DNA of 64,000 nucleotides from positions 1,426,001 through 1,490,000 of the forward strand of contig NZ_CP011120.1 of the NCBI RefSeq assembly GCF_001628715.1. The letters run 5' to 3'. Shown piece after piece: positions 43,637-53,196 of the stretch. Position numbers and translations under genes: made by a program. Source of the DNA: Acetobacter oryzifermentans. GTDB taxonomy: Bacteria > Pseudomonadota > Alphaproteobacteria > Acetobacterales > Acetobacteraceae. Every line of letters starts with the position of its first letter. Position 1 is the first letter of the stretch. Under the pieces are notes generated by a model, which was given only the letters and a program-made list of their open reading frames with translations, was not told the DNA's origin and ran no database searches.

Positions 43637-44059
43637 ATGGCAATCTCTATCCTTCCCAACATTTCTCTGGCCGATTCCGAATTGGAGGTCACTTATATTT
43701 TAGCGTCTGGCCCTGGCGGGCAAAATGTAAACAAGGTTGCTACGGCTGCCCAATTACGGTTCGATGCGGCACATTCTGCTTCTTTGCCAGATCGCGTGCG
43801 TACGCGCTTGCTGGAACTGGCCGGAAGTCGGGCCACGCGTGATGGGGTTATTGTTATTACAGCACGACGGTTTCGCACTCAGCAGCGCAACCGTGAAGAC
43901 GCAGTGGAACGTTTAGCCGCTTTAATACGTGAGGCTGCACATCGTCCGGCTTTTCGTGTTGCCACCCGGCCTAGTCGCGCAGCGCGCCAACGGCGGTTGC
44001 AGGGAAAAGCGCATCGCGCACGTATTAAACAGGGGCGCACAGTGCGGTTTGATGATTGA
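43637..44059 (+). CDS. arfB: Alternative ribosome-rescue factor ArfB (YaeJ)
   Basis: A 140-residue peptidyl-tRNA hydrolase that rescues ribosomes stalled without a stop codon. The catalytic GGQ is at 27-29 in ILASGPGGQNVNKVATAAQLR, and the basic tail (RPSRAARQRRLQGKAHRARIKQGR) inserts in the empty mRNA channel. The short length and lack of an anticodon-recognition domain separate it from release factors RF1/RF2. Confidence 0.95.
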   Translation: MAISILPNISLADSELEVTYILASGPGGQNVNKVATAAQLRFDAAHSASLPDRVRTRLLELAGSRATRDGVIVITARRFRTQQRNREDAVERLAALIREAAHRPAFRVATRPSRAARQRRLQGKAHRARIKQGRTVRFDD

Positions 44060-44146
44060 TATTGTAAAATAAGCCAATGTGGATGGGCTGGCATTTCCTT
44101 TGAAAATTATTTTTAGCTCTGCCTTACATAGAGCCCAATCCGTTCT

Positions 44147-44171
44147 GGAACGTTTCATCCGTTCCTGCGTT
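44147..44171 (+). promoter_or_regulatory. EcfG-type promoter upstream of the small gene and glucan synthase
   Basis: GGAAC (44147-44151) and CGTT (44168-44171) are separated by exactly 16 bases, a full match to the general-stress sigma EcfG consensus. Transcription would start about 125 bases before the small ORF at 44302. Confidence 0.5.
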
Positions 44172-44301
44172 GAATAACGGCTCAATACTTGGCGGTTAGA
44201 ATTATATTCTATCTGTCTGGTTACATGATTTTCTTTCTCGAAATCTACCTAAAGTACAATCGAAACATCTGCGGCTGACTTCTCTTGGATGGAGAACGAA
44301 T

Positions 44302-44520
44302 ATGCGCACTCACTTTGTAAATAATCAGGCTCCTGCTGCTCCTTCAAAAACAAAAAAGAAGGTGGAGCAGAATATAACTGATGGTGGCAACGCAGCCAGT
44401 AAAAATGTTTTGCCAAATCCCACTCATACAGAAAACAAAATGGTAAAAAACCATACGTTTTTAGAAGAAAAAGTGCCTTCTTCCAGCGTAAAAACAAGAA
44501 AAAGCCTGTTCCGTAAATAA
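44302..44520 (+). CDS. Small basic protein of unknown function
   Basis: A 72-residue protein that I do not recognise. It is rich in Lys, Asn, Ser and Pro, has no membrane segment or cysteine, and looks disordered (PAAPSKTKKKVEQN, ending KTRKSLFRK). The ATG is preceded by GGAG at a good distance. It lies behind the EcfG-type promoter and 52 bases before the glucan-synthase gene, so it may be a small stress protein expressed with it. A shared transcript is inferred. Confidence 0.55.
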   Translation: MRTHFVNNQAPAAPSKTKKKVEQNITDGGNAASKNVLPNPTHTENKMVKNHTFLEEKVPSSSVKTRKSLFRK

Positions 44521-44572
44521 CGAATAAAGGCCGCATTACAGCTTTGTACGGCCCTTATCAGGGAGTTGGTAC

Positions 44573-47500
44573 ATGCATACAGAACCACTATCAGATACTG
44601 GCCCCAAAAATGCCCGACGTTCATTTTTGCGCCGTTTGTTTGGGGGGCATATTCACGTTCACATACAGGATGACCTCTTCCCGATAAAAAGCGAAATTTT
44701 TGGTATTGAACGCTTGGAGGCTCATGCCAGAAGCCTGGCGGCCGCACAGGCTGTTGTACCCGCCAAGCATAACCGACGCGGACAACCCCTTAAACGCAGG
44801 TTAGCTGAAAATGCCGCCCTGCTTGCCGCGGCCAATGAAACTGTTACCAAGGCTAGTCAAAGGGGCCGATTGCTACCGCCAGCAGCCCAGTGGTTGGCAG
44901 ATAACTATGCCCTTATTGATATGCAGATTAGAGAGACCAGTCTGGATTTGCCGAGTGGGTATTATACGCGCCTTCCCAAACTTGCGAATGGCCCTTTTGT
45001 TGGTTTACCGCGCGTTTTTGGCATTACGTGGGCTTTTGTTGCGCATACAGACAGTTACTTACAGCCAGATTTTCTGCGTAAGTTTCTGCTTGCCTATCAA
45101 ACGGTTGCCCCGCTTACGATAGGTGAGCTTTGGGCTGTTCCCATTACCTTGCGCATTGTTTTAATAGAAAACCTGCGCCGCATTGTAAGTGCCATTATAG
45201 ATAGCCACGCAAGCCAGCAAGCGGCTGATCTTTTGGCTGATCAGCTTGCATCCGCCCGAAAGAACGATGCTGCTGCATTGTCCGCCATATTATCCCAAAT
45301 AGACCCACGCATTATTACGCCAGCATTTACGGCGCAGCTTGCGCATCGTTCAAGAGGTATAGATCCAGAAAAAAACCCTGTTCTTGTGTGGTTAGAACAG
45401 CGCTTGGCAGATAAAAAAACAGATATTGAGCAAGGAATTCAAGAGTATTTACAAACGCAGGGTGCTTTTAACGCCACTATTCGAAATATTATTACTAGTC
45501 TGCGACATATTGCAGAATCTGATTGGGCAGAGATTTTTGAACAAGTTTGCTTGGTTGATACAGTATTTGCAGAATATGCAAGTTTTACATGCGCAGATTT
45601 TGCCAGCCGAGATCTCTACCGCAAAGCTATTGAGGATTTGGCCTATGGCAGCACTGTTGATGAAATTGATATTGCCAAGAAGGCTGTTTTTTTAGCGCAA
45701 GAAGCTGCTGCTTCCAATGCGTTTGATCAACGCAAGAATGATCCCGGTTATTATCTTGTGATGGAAGGGCGTTCCATTCTGGAAGCCTCTATAGGTTTTC
45801 GTCCCAATCTTTCCAGAAAACTGGCCCAAACATTCTGCCAAAGCGGCATTACAGGTTATGCCGTGGTTGTGTTTATGCTGGCGCTCATTTTTCTGACTGG
45901 GCCGGTGTGGCTTTCTTTTCAGGAAAATGTTTGGTTCCCGTGGGTTTTGTTGGTGGCTGTTCTGGCCTTTTCACCCGCATTGGAAGCAGCCGTTGCATGC
46001 ATCAACTGGCTGGCTTTGCGTGTTACCAAGGTAACGGCATTGCCGGGGTTGGAGCTTTTAGATGGTATTCCCGTAAAATTGCGTACAATGGTGGTTATTC
46101 CTGCCCTTCTTACCAACGTCAAAACGGTGGATGAACTTTTATCCCGCTTGGAAGTCCACTATCTGGCCACTCATGATAGCGGTGTTTACTTTGCGCTTTT
46201 AACAGATTGGTCTGATCATTCAGAGGCATCTGCACCAGAAGATGATGCACTTTTCCAGTTAGCTTCTGCCGGTATTCACCATCTTAACGAAAAATACGGA
46301 TCTGTGCCGGATGGCAACAGGTTCCTCCTTCTACATCGCCACAGGGTTTGGAGTGAGAGTGAAGGTGTATGGATGGGGTGGGAACGTAAGCGCGGAAAAT
46401 TGCATGAACTAAACCGCCTGTTGCGTGGTGCGTCTGACACCACTTTTTTGGCAGAATGCCGCCATAATATTCCACAAGCTGTAAAATATATCGTCACGCT
46501 GGATGCCGATACACGCCTGCCCCTTGAAACAGTAAAAAAACTGGTGGGTAAACTGGCACATCCCCTTAATGCGCCGCAATTTAATGCAACAACCGGGCGT
46601 GTGCAGCAAGGTTATGCCGTTTTGCAGCCTCGTGTTACGCCATCTTTGCCTATCGGGCATCAAAGTACTTTGTTCCAGCGTATTTTCTCCGCGTCTAGCG
46701 GTATAGATGCCTATTCATCTGCAATATCAGACCTGTATCAGGATATGTTTGGAGAAGGGTCTTATGCAGGCAAAGGTATTTACGAAATTGATGCGTTTGA
46801 AGCCGCTTTGGCTGGGCGTGTGCCTGAAGCAACCCTTTTAAGCCATGATTTGTTTGAAGGTATTTTTGCGCGCGCCGGATTGGCTTCTGACGTTGAGGTG
46901 ATAGAGGAATTTCCAACAGACTATTTGGTTGCAGCCCAAAGGCTCCATCGTTGGACACGAGGAGACTGGCAGCTACTTCCCTGGATTGTTTCAGGCATAT
47001 TTCGCACCCCTTCCCCACGCAACAGTTTATCTGGAATTGCGCGTTGGAAAATGGTGGACAATCTGCGCCGCACCTTATGCGCACCCTTTACGCTTTTGGC
47101 TTTGATTATCTGCTGGGTTTTGTTGCCAGAAAACGCTGGTATCTGGACACTGTTTATTCTTCTGATTATGGCGATACCTGCTTTTTTGCCAGTTATTCCC
47201 GATATTGTGCCACGCCGGGAGTGGATCAGTTTTCGTAGTTATTTTAATGTTTTGGGGGCATCCATTTCCAATGCCGTTGTTATGACGGCACTTAATATCA
47301 CGTTTCTGGTGCATCAGGCTTGTTTGTTAGGTGATGCCATTATCCGTACCCTTGGGCGTGTTTTTGTAACAAAGCGCTATTTGCTGCAATGGGTGCCAGC
47401 AGCGCAAACGGCGGATCTTCTGCAGTCCGGATTGCAACAATATTACCTGAAAATGCTCTCTGGCCCACTTATTGCGGTTATTCTTGTTCTACAAGTTACC

Positions 47501-50500
47501 ATGCAGGATGTGGGAAACCTGATTTTTATTGGTCCTCTGGCTATTCTGTGGGCGTTTTCTCCTGCTATTGGGTTATGGACAAGTCGCGCAGCCGTTTTAA
47601 CGGCCCAATCGCGCCCTTCCCGCACAGATATTCGCACTTTACGTCTTACAGCCCGCAATACATGGCGCTTTTTTGAAGAATTTGTAACGGCGAATGACCA
47701 CATGCTTCCGCCAGACAACTTTCAGGAAGTTCCTTCTCCTGTTATCGCCAGACGTACATCGCCTACCAATATAGGGCTTTATCTTTTATGCACAGTTAGC
47801 GCCTATGATTTTGGCTGGAACGGCTTGGCTGATACAATAGATCGGCTTGAAAATACTTTTAAAACACTAGACAAATTAGAAAAATATAAAGGGCATTTAT
47901 ATAACTGGTACAGTACGGCTGATCTGGAGCCGTTGGCTCCTTTATATGTTTCTACTGTAGATAGCGGTAATTTTGCTGGTCACCTTGTCGCGCTGGCACG
48001 TGTTTGTTGTGAGTGGACTGCATATACAGCCCAACCCTCCATGTGGCGCGAAGGTATAGCAGATGCCATTACCCTTGCCATTACAGATCTTACCTTCCGC
48101 AATGGAGAACGGCTGCAGAATACAAAACAGCAAAAAGTTCTTATCCGAGCCCTCGCGCGGTTAAAAACATCTGTTCTGACGGCCCCTGAAGTCAAAACAG
48201 AGGAGAGTTTGCAAGCATTATTGAAACAGGCGCAAACCATAGCAGAACACGCAGCCCATCTTTATGCAGAAACCAATGCAGCCGAAGAACAAACAACGTC
48301 AGACCCACTTTTCTGGTGTGTGGCGCCATTAAAAGCGCTTGAAAGCCATTTGCGTGATTTGGACCATACGCATAACACGACCTTTGAAACCCGGCTGAAA
48401 GCATTGCAGAGCAAAGCAACTATGTTGGCGTACGGCATGGACTTTGCTTTTTTGCGTGATCCTGCACGCAAACTTTTGTCTATCGGGTTTGTTGTTACTG
48501 AAGATATCTCCGATAGTAACTGTTATGATCTGTTGGCCTCTGAATCTCGGCTCGCAGTCTTTTTTGCCATTGCAAAAGGAGACATTCCTGCGCGGGATTG
48601 GTTCCGTCTGGGTCGTGCTCTAACCTCTGCTGGCAGCGGAGCAGCATTGGTCTCGTGGTCGGGTTCCATGTTCGAATATCTTATGCCCTCTCTGGTTATG
48701 CGTGCGCCTATAGGTAGCCTGCTCCAGCAAACCAACGCGCTTATTGTGCAGCGCCAGATTGCTTATGGGCAGTCTCACAATATTCCATGGGGGATTTCGG
48801 AATCCGCCTATAATGTGCGGGATGTTGATTACACCTATCAATACTCAAACTTTGGCGTTCCGGGGCTGGGGTTAAAACGTGGCCTTGGGCAGGATAGAGT
48901 TGTAGCCCCCTATGCCACCTTGCTGGCCGCTATGGTTGATCCGCAAAAAGCTGTCGCCAATCTTTTTGTTCTGGAAAAAACAGGGGCACACGGTCGTTAC
49001 GGTTTTTACGAAGCGCTAGATTATACCCCGGAGCGTGTGCCGGATGGGCAGGAAATGGCTATTGTGCAGGCTTACATGGCACACCATCAGGGCATGTCCA
49101 TTCTTTCCGTGGCAGATGCAGTTCTGGACGGTATCATGAGAAAGCGCTTCCATGATGACCCCGTGATTGCCTCGGCCGAGCTGTTATTGCAAGAACGTGC
49201 GCCACGCACAGGCGCTGTGGCTCATCCTCTGCCAATAGAAGAATATCCTCTGCCGCGCTCGGAATTACCACAAGCGGCATCTGGTAGGTACTACGGCACG
49301 GATTATACGCCCGCACCCATTACGCACCTTCTTTCCAATGGTCGTTATACCGTCATGCTCACAGCAGCGGGGTCTGGCTACACAATGTGGCAGGGACAGG
49401 CCGTTACTCGGTGGCGGGAAGATCCAACGCTGGATAACTTTGGGTCTTATCTTTACCTGAAAAACGTAAAGACTGGGAAAGTATGGTCTGCTGGCATTCA
49501 GCCCTGTGGAGAGGAGCCGGATGATTACATAAGTGTTTTCCATGAAGATCGCGCCGAATTCACCCGGCGCGATGGCTCTCTAACAACAACTGTGGAGGTC
49601 ATGGTTTCTGCTGAAGATGATGCTGATGTACGCTATCTGAGCGTTTTTAATGCTGGCTATGATAGTGTTGAAATAGATATCACATCTTATGCAGAGCTGG
49701 CTTTGCTTGCCCCAGATTCAGATCTCGCGCATCCGGCCTTTACCAAACTATTTGTAGAAACAGATTACCTGCCGGAAGCCAAAACCCTTATAGCAACCCG
49801 TAGGCGGCGTACCCCCGATGAGCCTGAAATCTGGGCTGCGCATGTAGCCGTGTGCTCTACCCCCATCACGGTGGAAACAAACCGTGCGCAGTTTATTGGA
49901 CGCGGCCGCACAGCGCGATCTCCTGCGGCTTTAACGGGTAAAACACAACTATCTGGGCAAACCGGTACGGTGCTGGACGCCTGCTTTGCTATTCGTAGCC
50001 GCGTAAGCATCAAGCCCGGTGCTACAGCACGGATAACGTTTTGGACAATGGTTGCGTCATCCCGTCAGGAACTGGAGCGCTTGATTGAGGTGCATCAGGA
50101 TGATACCGCGCTGGATCGCGCACGCACACTGGCCTGGACACAAGCGCAGATTCAGTTCCGACATTTTGATATTACCCCAGCAGAAGCAGATCTGTTCCAG
50201 CGTTTGGCGGGCCATATTCTGTTTGCAAATGCTGCTTTGCGCGCATCATCCGCAGTTATCATGCAAGGTATGGCTGCCCAGCCAATACTATGGGAACAAG
50301 GTATTTCTGGTGATCTGCCTTTAGTGGTTTTGCGCGTAAAGGATACGCCAGATACAGATATTATCCGGCAGGTTTTGCTGGCGCATGAATACTTGCGGCT
50401 TAAACAGGTTGCTGTTGATCTTGTGCTGATGAATGAGCACCCATCGTCCTATTTACAAGATCTACAGAACACGCTTGAAAACCTTGTGCGCTCTATGCCC

Positions 50501-53131
50501 AAAAGGGCAACTGTCGCGGGCTCTATCTGCATTTTGCGGGCAGATCTGATTTCCACACCGGTAAAGAATCTTTTATTGGCAGCTGCCCGCGTTGTTCTTT
50601 CGGCAGATAAGGGGCTGGCAGAACAGCTTGATCAGGCCAATGTGGCCGAAGCTCCTAAATCTGTTCTGTTTCAAACACCGCATGTGTTTACACCCAGCGC
50701 GTTCAAGGTGCCCGATATTCCTGAGCTTGAATTTTTCAATGGTCACGGTGGGTTTGCCCAGAATGGACAGGAATATGTGGTTGTACTCGCTTCCGGTCGC
50801 ACAACGCCTGCCCCATGGATTAATGTTATTGCCAATGATACTGCGGGCTTTCAGGCTTCTGCCGAAGGAAGTGGTTATACATGGGCGCTAAACAGCCGTG
50901 AGCACCAGATTACTCCGTGGTCTAATGATCCTGTCAGCAATCAACCGGGCGAAGTTTTTTACCTGCGGGATGAAGATACCAAAGTATTATGGAGCCCAAC
51001 GGCTGCCATCCGCCGAGATATAGATGCCACCTATGTCAGCCGGCATGGGTATGGCTATACGCAGTATGATCGTATTGCACACGGCATAGCCAGCACGCTT
51101 TTGCAATATACGCCGGTAAAAGACCCTATAAAGATTTCTCGCATTCAACTGCACAACCTATCAGGCCATGCGCGCACGCTTTCTCTTACCGGATATGTTG
51201 AGTGGGTGCTTGGGACGGCACGCGCCAAAACAGCATCTTTCATTACAACGCAAATAGATGACGCTACGGGAGCACTATTTGCTTACAATCGCTGGAGTGC
51301 CGTTTACGGAGGCCGCGTTGCCTTTGCTGATATTGGTGGCTACGTAACCGCCATTTCGGGAGACCGCACAACCTTTGTTGGCAGAAATGGCACGCTTGAT
51401 AGCCCGTATGCCTTAACACTAGCCGATACCGTGCAGGGAAGCACCGGTGCTGGGCTTGATCCATGTGGTGTTTTGCAAACCATAGTCACCCTGCCCGCAG
51501 ATGGCCACGTAGAAATTGTTTTTCTGTTAGGAGAAGCGGAAAACGAGGCAGAAGCCAGGCAGATGATTGCCCGTTATCGGATGGTTGATCTGGATACCGT
51601 TCTGGATGATGTCAAACAGCAGTGGCGCAGCATTTGCGGTTCTGTTCAGGTTAAAACCCCAGATCGCAGCATGGATATCATGCTGAATGGCTGGTTGTTG
51701 TACCAAACACTTTCCAGCCGCGTGCGCGCACGCGCAGGCTTTTATCAGGCCAGCGGCGCTTATGGTTTCAGAGACCAGTTACAAGATGGCATGGCCCTTG
51801 CGGTTTCGTGCCCTGCTCTGGTGCGAGAGCATCTGATACGGGCCGCTTCCCGCCAGTTTGTGGAAGGCGATGTACAGCATTGGTGGCTCCCGCAGACAGG
51901 AGCAGGCGTGCGCACCCATATTTCGGATGATTGCACATGGCTTGGTTACACGGTTGCGCATTACGTTAACACAACGGGGGATCTTGCTGTTCTGGATGAA
52001 ACTATTGGTTTTCTGGAAGCCCCTCCGCTGCCCATAACCGAGCATGATAACTTTATGGTGCCAGCGCACTCGGCACAAAGTGCTACACTGTTTGAGCATT
52101 GTGCCCGTGCGCTTGATCGGAGCCTTGCTGTAGGCGTTCATGGCCTTCCTCTCATGGGCACGGGAGACTGGAACGATGGCATGAACCGTGTAGGAGAACA
52201 GGGCCGAGGGGAAAGTGTGTGGCTTGGCTGGTTCCTCTACACCACACTTGAGATATTTATCCCCATTGCCCGTGCTCGGAATGAAGATATGCGGGCTGAT
52301 AAATGGCAGCAGCATACCCGCAAACTGGCCAAGGCGCTGGAACACACATGGGATGGAGATTGGTACCTGCGAGCCTATTTTGATGATGGCACGCCGCTGG
52401 GCTCTCACACCATGCCGGAATGTCAGATAGATGCCATTTCTCAATCTTGGTCTGTACTTTCTGGTGCAGCCACGCCAGAACGGGCCAACCATGCCATGCG
52501 CTCTGCCGTTCATCGGTTGGTGCGGGAGCAGGACGGGCTTATTCTTGTGCTTACGCCACCGTTTGATAAAGCCATGCCAGACCCCGGTTATATTCGAGGA
52601 TACCCACCCGGCATACGTGAAAACGGCGGCCAGTACACCCATGCAGCGTTATGGACAGTTATGGCCATTGCAGCTTTAGGCGATGGCAATCTGGCCCAAA
52701 CATTATTCCATATGCTTAACCCCATCAGCCATAGCCAAACACCGGAACAAGCCGCGCGTTACAGGCTGGAACCCTACGTTATTGCGGCTGATGTATATTC
52801 TGAAGCCCCGCATGTTGGGCGTGGTGGGTGGTCTTGGTACACAGGCTCTGCCGGTTGGATGCAACGGGTGGGAACCGAAACCATTCTTGGTGTACGCATT
52901 CAGGGGGACAAGCTTTTGATAGACCCCTGCATTCCGCAGCATTGGCCAGAGCTTGAGGTAACATTGCAGTGGAAAACAGCGCGTTACAGTATTCTGGTAA
53001 AAAACCCGGATCATGTTTGCCGTGGTATAAGAAAGATCACCATAGATGGCGTGCAAAGCTACATGACGCATGAAATAAATATGAAAGATGATGGGCTTTT
53101 ACATAAAGTAGAAGTGATCCTTGGTTCATGA
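44573..53131 (+). CDS. ndvB: Cyclic beta-1,2-glucan synthase (NdvB/Cgs-like, GT84-GH94)
   Basis: A giant 2852-residue inner-membrane enzyme that makes and cyclises beta-1,2-glucan using UDP-glucose. Membrane segments flank a GT2-like glycosyltransferase domain: one pair near 420-480 and clusters near 840-1020. The domain carries YIVTLDADTRLP near residue 643 and QRLHRWTRGDWQLLPW near 790. A glycoamylase-like domain lies around 1290-1560 (YDLLASESRLAVFFAIAKGD). Two GH94-type regions follow, the last with the catalytic aspartate in MGTGDWNDGMN near residue 2530, which controls chain length. The architecture and length match Brucella Cgs and rhizobial NdvB. The frame is intact throughout. The start has GGGAG before it. 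Products act in osmoadaptation and host or surface interaction. Confidence 0.95.
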   Translation: MHTEPLSDTGPKNARRSFLRRLFGGHIHVHIQDDLFPIKSEIFGIERLEAHARSLAAAQAVVPAKHNRRGQPLKRRLAENAALLAAANETVTKASQRGRLLPPAAQWLADNYALIDMQIRETSLDLPSGYYTRLPKLANGPFVGLPRVFGITWAFVAHTDSYLQPDFLRKFLLAYQTVAPLTIGELWAVPITLRIVLIENLRRIVSAIIDSHASQQAADLLADQLASARKNDAAALSAILSQIDPRIITPAFTAQLAHRSRGIDPEKNPVLVWLEQRLADKKTDIEQGIQEYLQTQGAFNATIRNIITSLRHIAESDWAEIFEQVCLVDTVFAEYASFTCADFASRDLYRKAIEDLAYGSTVDEIDIAKKAVFLAQEAAASNAFDQRKNDPGYYLVMEGRSILEASIGFRPNLSRKLAQTFCQSGITGYAVVVFMLALIFLTGPVWLSFQENVWFPWVLLVAVLAFSPALEAAVACINWLALRVTKVTALPGLELLDGIPVKLRTMVVIPALLTNVKTVDELLSRLEVHYLATHDSGVYFALLTDWSDHSEASAPEDDALFQLASAGIHHLNEKYGSVPDGNRFLLLHRHRVWSESEGVWMGWERKRGKLHELNRLLRGASDTTFLAECRHNIPQAVKYIVTLDADTRLPLETVKKLVGKLAHPLNAPQFNATTGRVQQGYAVLQPRVTPSLPIGHQSTLFQRIFSASSGIDAYSSAISDLYQDMFGEGSYAGKGIYEIDAFEAALAGRVPEATLLSHDLFEGIFARAGLASDVEVIEEFPTDYLVAAQRLHRWTRGDWQLLPWIVSGIFRTPSPRNSLSGIARWKMVDNLRRTLCAPFTLLALIICWVLLPENAGIWTLFILLIMAIPAFLPVIPDIVPRREWISFRSYFNVLGASISNAVVMTALNITFLVHQACLLGDAIIRTLGRVFVTKRYLLQWVPAAQTADLLQSGLQQYYLKMLSGPLIAVILVLQVTMQDVGNLIFIGPLAILWAFSPAIGLWTSRAAVLTAQSRPSRTDIRTLRLTARNTWRFFEEFVTANDHMLPPDNFQEVPSPVIARRTSPTNIGLYLLCTVSAYDFGWNGLADTIDRLENTFKTLDKLEKYKGHLYNWYSTADLEPLAPLYVSTVDSGNFAGHLVALARVCCEWTAYTAQPSMWREGIADAITLAITDLTFRNGERLQNTKQQKVLIRALARLKTSVLTAPEVKTEESLQALLKQAQTIAEHAAHLYAETNAAEEQTTSDPLFWCVAPLKALESHLRDLDHTHNTTFETRLKALQSKATMLAYGMDFAFLRDPARKLLSIGFVVTEDISDSNCYDLLASESRLAVFFAIAKGDIPARDWFRLGRALTSAGSGAALVSWSGSMFEYLMPSLVMRAPIGSLLQQTNALIVQRQIAYGQSHNIPWGISESAYNVRDVDYTYQYSNFGVPGLGLKRGLGQDRVVAPYATLLAAMVDPQKAVANLFVLEKTGAHGRYGFYEALDYTPERVPDGQEMAIVQAYMAHHQGMSILSVADAVLDGIMRKRFHDDPVIASAELLLQERAPRTGAVAHPLPIEEYPLPRSELPQAASGRYYGTDYTPAPITHLLSNGRYTVMLTAAGSGYTMWQGQAVTRWREDPTLDNFGSYLYLKNVKTGKVWSAGIQPCGEEPDDYISVFHEDRAEFTRRDGSLTTTVEVMVSAEDDADVRYLSVFNAGYDSVEIDITSYAELALLAPDSDLAHPAFTKLFVETDYLPEAKTLIATRRRRTPDEPEIWAAHVAVCSTPITVETNRAQFIGRGRTARSPAALTGKTQLSGQTGTVLDACFAIRSRVSIKPGATARITFWTMVASSRQELERLIEVHQDDTALDRARTLAWTQAQIQFRHFDITPAEADLFQRLAGHILFANAALRASSAVIMQGMAAQPILWEQGISGDLPLVVLRVKDTPDTDIIRQVLLAHEYLRLKQVAVDLVLMNEHPSSYLQDLQNTLENLVRSMPKRATVAGSICILRADLISTPVKNLLLAAARVVLSADKGLAEQLDQANVAEAPKSVLFQTPHVFTPSAFKVPDIPELEFFNGHGGFAQNGQEYVVVLASGRTTPAPWINVIANDTAGFQASAEGSGYTWALNSREHQITPWSNDPVSNQPGEVFYLRDEDTKVLWSPTAAIRRDIDATYVSRHGYGYTQYDRIAHGIASTLLQYTPVKDPIKISRIQLHNLSGHARTLSLTGYVEWVLGTARAKTASFITTQIDDATGALFAYNRWSAVYGGRVAFADIGGYVTAISGDRTTFVGRNGTLDSPYALTLADTVQGSTGAGLDPCGVLQTIVTLPADGHVEIVFLLGEAENEAEARQMIARYRMVDLDTVLDDVKQQWRSICGSVQVKTPDRSMDIMLNGWLLYQTLSSRVRARAGFYQASGAYGFRDQLQDGMALAVSCPALVREHLIRAASRQFVEGDVQHWWLPQTGAGVRTHISDDCTWLGYTVAHYVNTTGDLAVLDETIGFLEAPPLPITEHDNFMVPAHSAQSATLFEHCARALDRSLAVGVHGLPLMGTGDWNDGMNRVGEQGRGESVWLGWFLYTTLEIFIPIARARNEDMRADKWQQHTRKLAKALEHTWDGDWYLRAYFDDGTPLGSHTMPECQIDAISQSWSVLSGAATPERANHAMRSAVHRLVREQDGLILVLTPPFDKAMPDPGYIRGYPPGIRENGGQYTHAALWTVMAIAALGDGNLAQTLFHMLNPISHSQTPEQAARYRLEPYVIAADVYSEAPHVGRGGWSWYTGSAGWMQRVGTETILGVRIQGDKLLIDPCIPQHWPELEVTLQWKTARYSILVKNPDHVCRGIRKITIDGVQSYMTHEINMKDDGLLHKVEVILGS

Positions 53132-53196
53132 ATATCTGATAAACATGGAACGAATATCACTTTCTTGCCGTTTATGACGCTATTAGGGAGATCAAT

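Noticed and set aside
51779..52642. 287-codon minus-strand frame inside the glucan synthase gene
   Set aside because: Lies fully within the intact GH94 region; no ribosome-binding site or recognisable domain.
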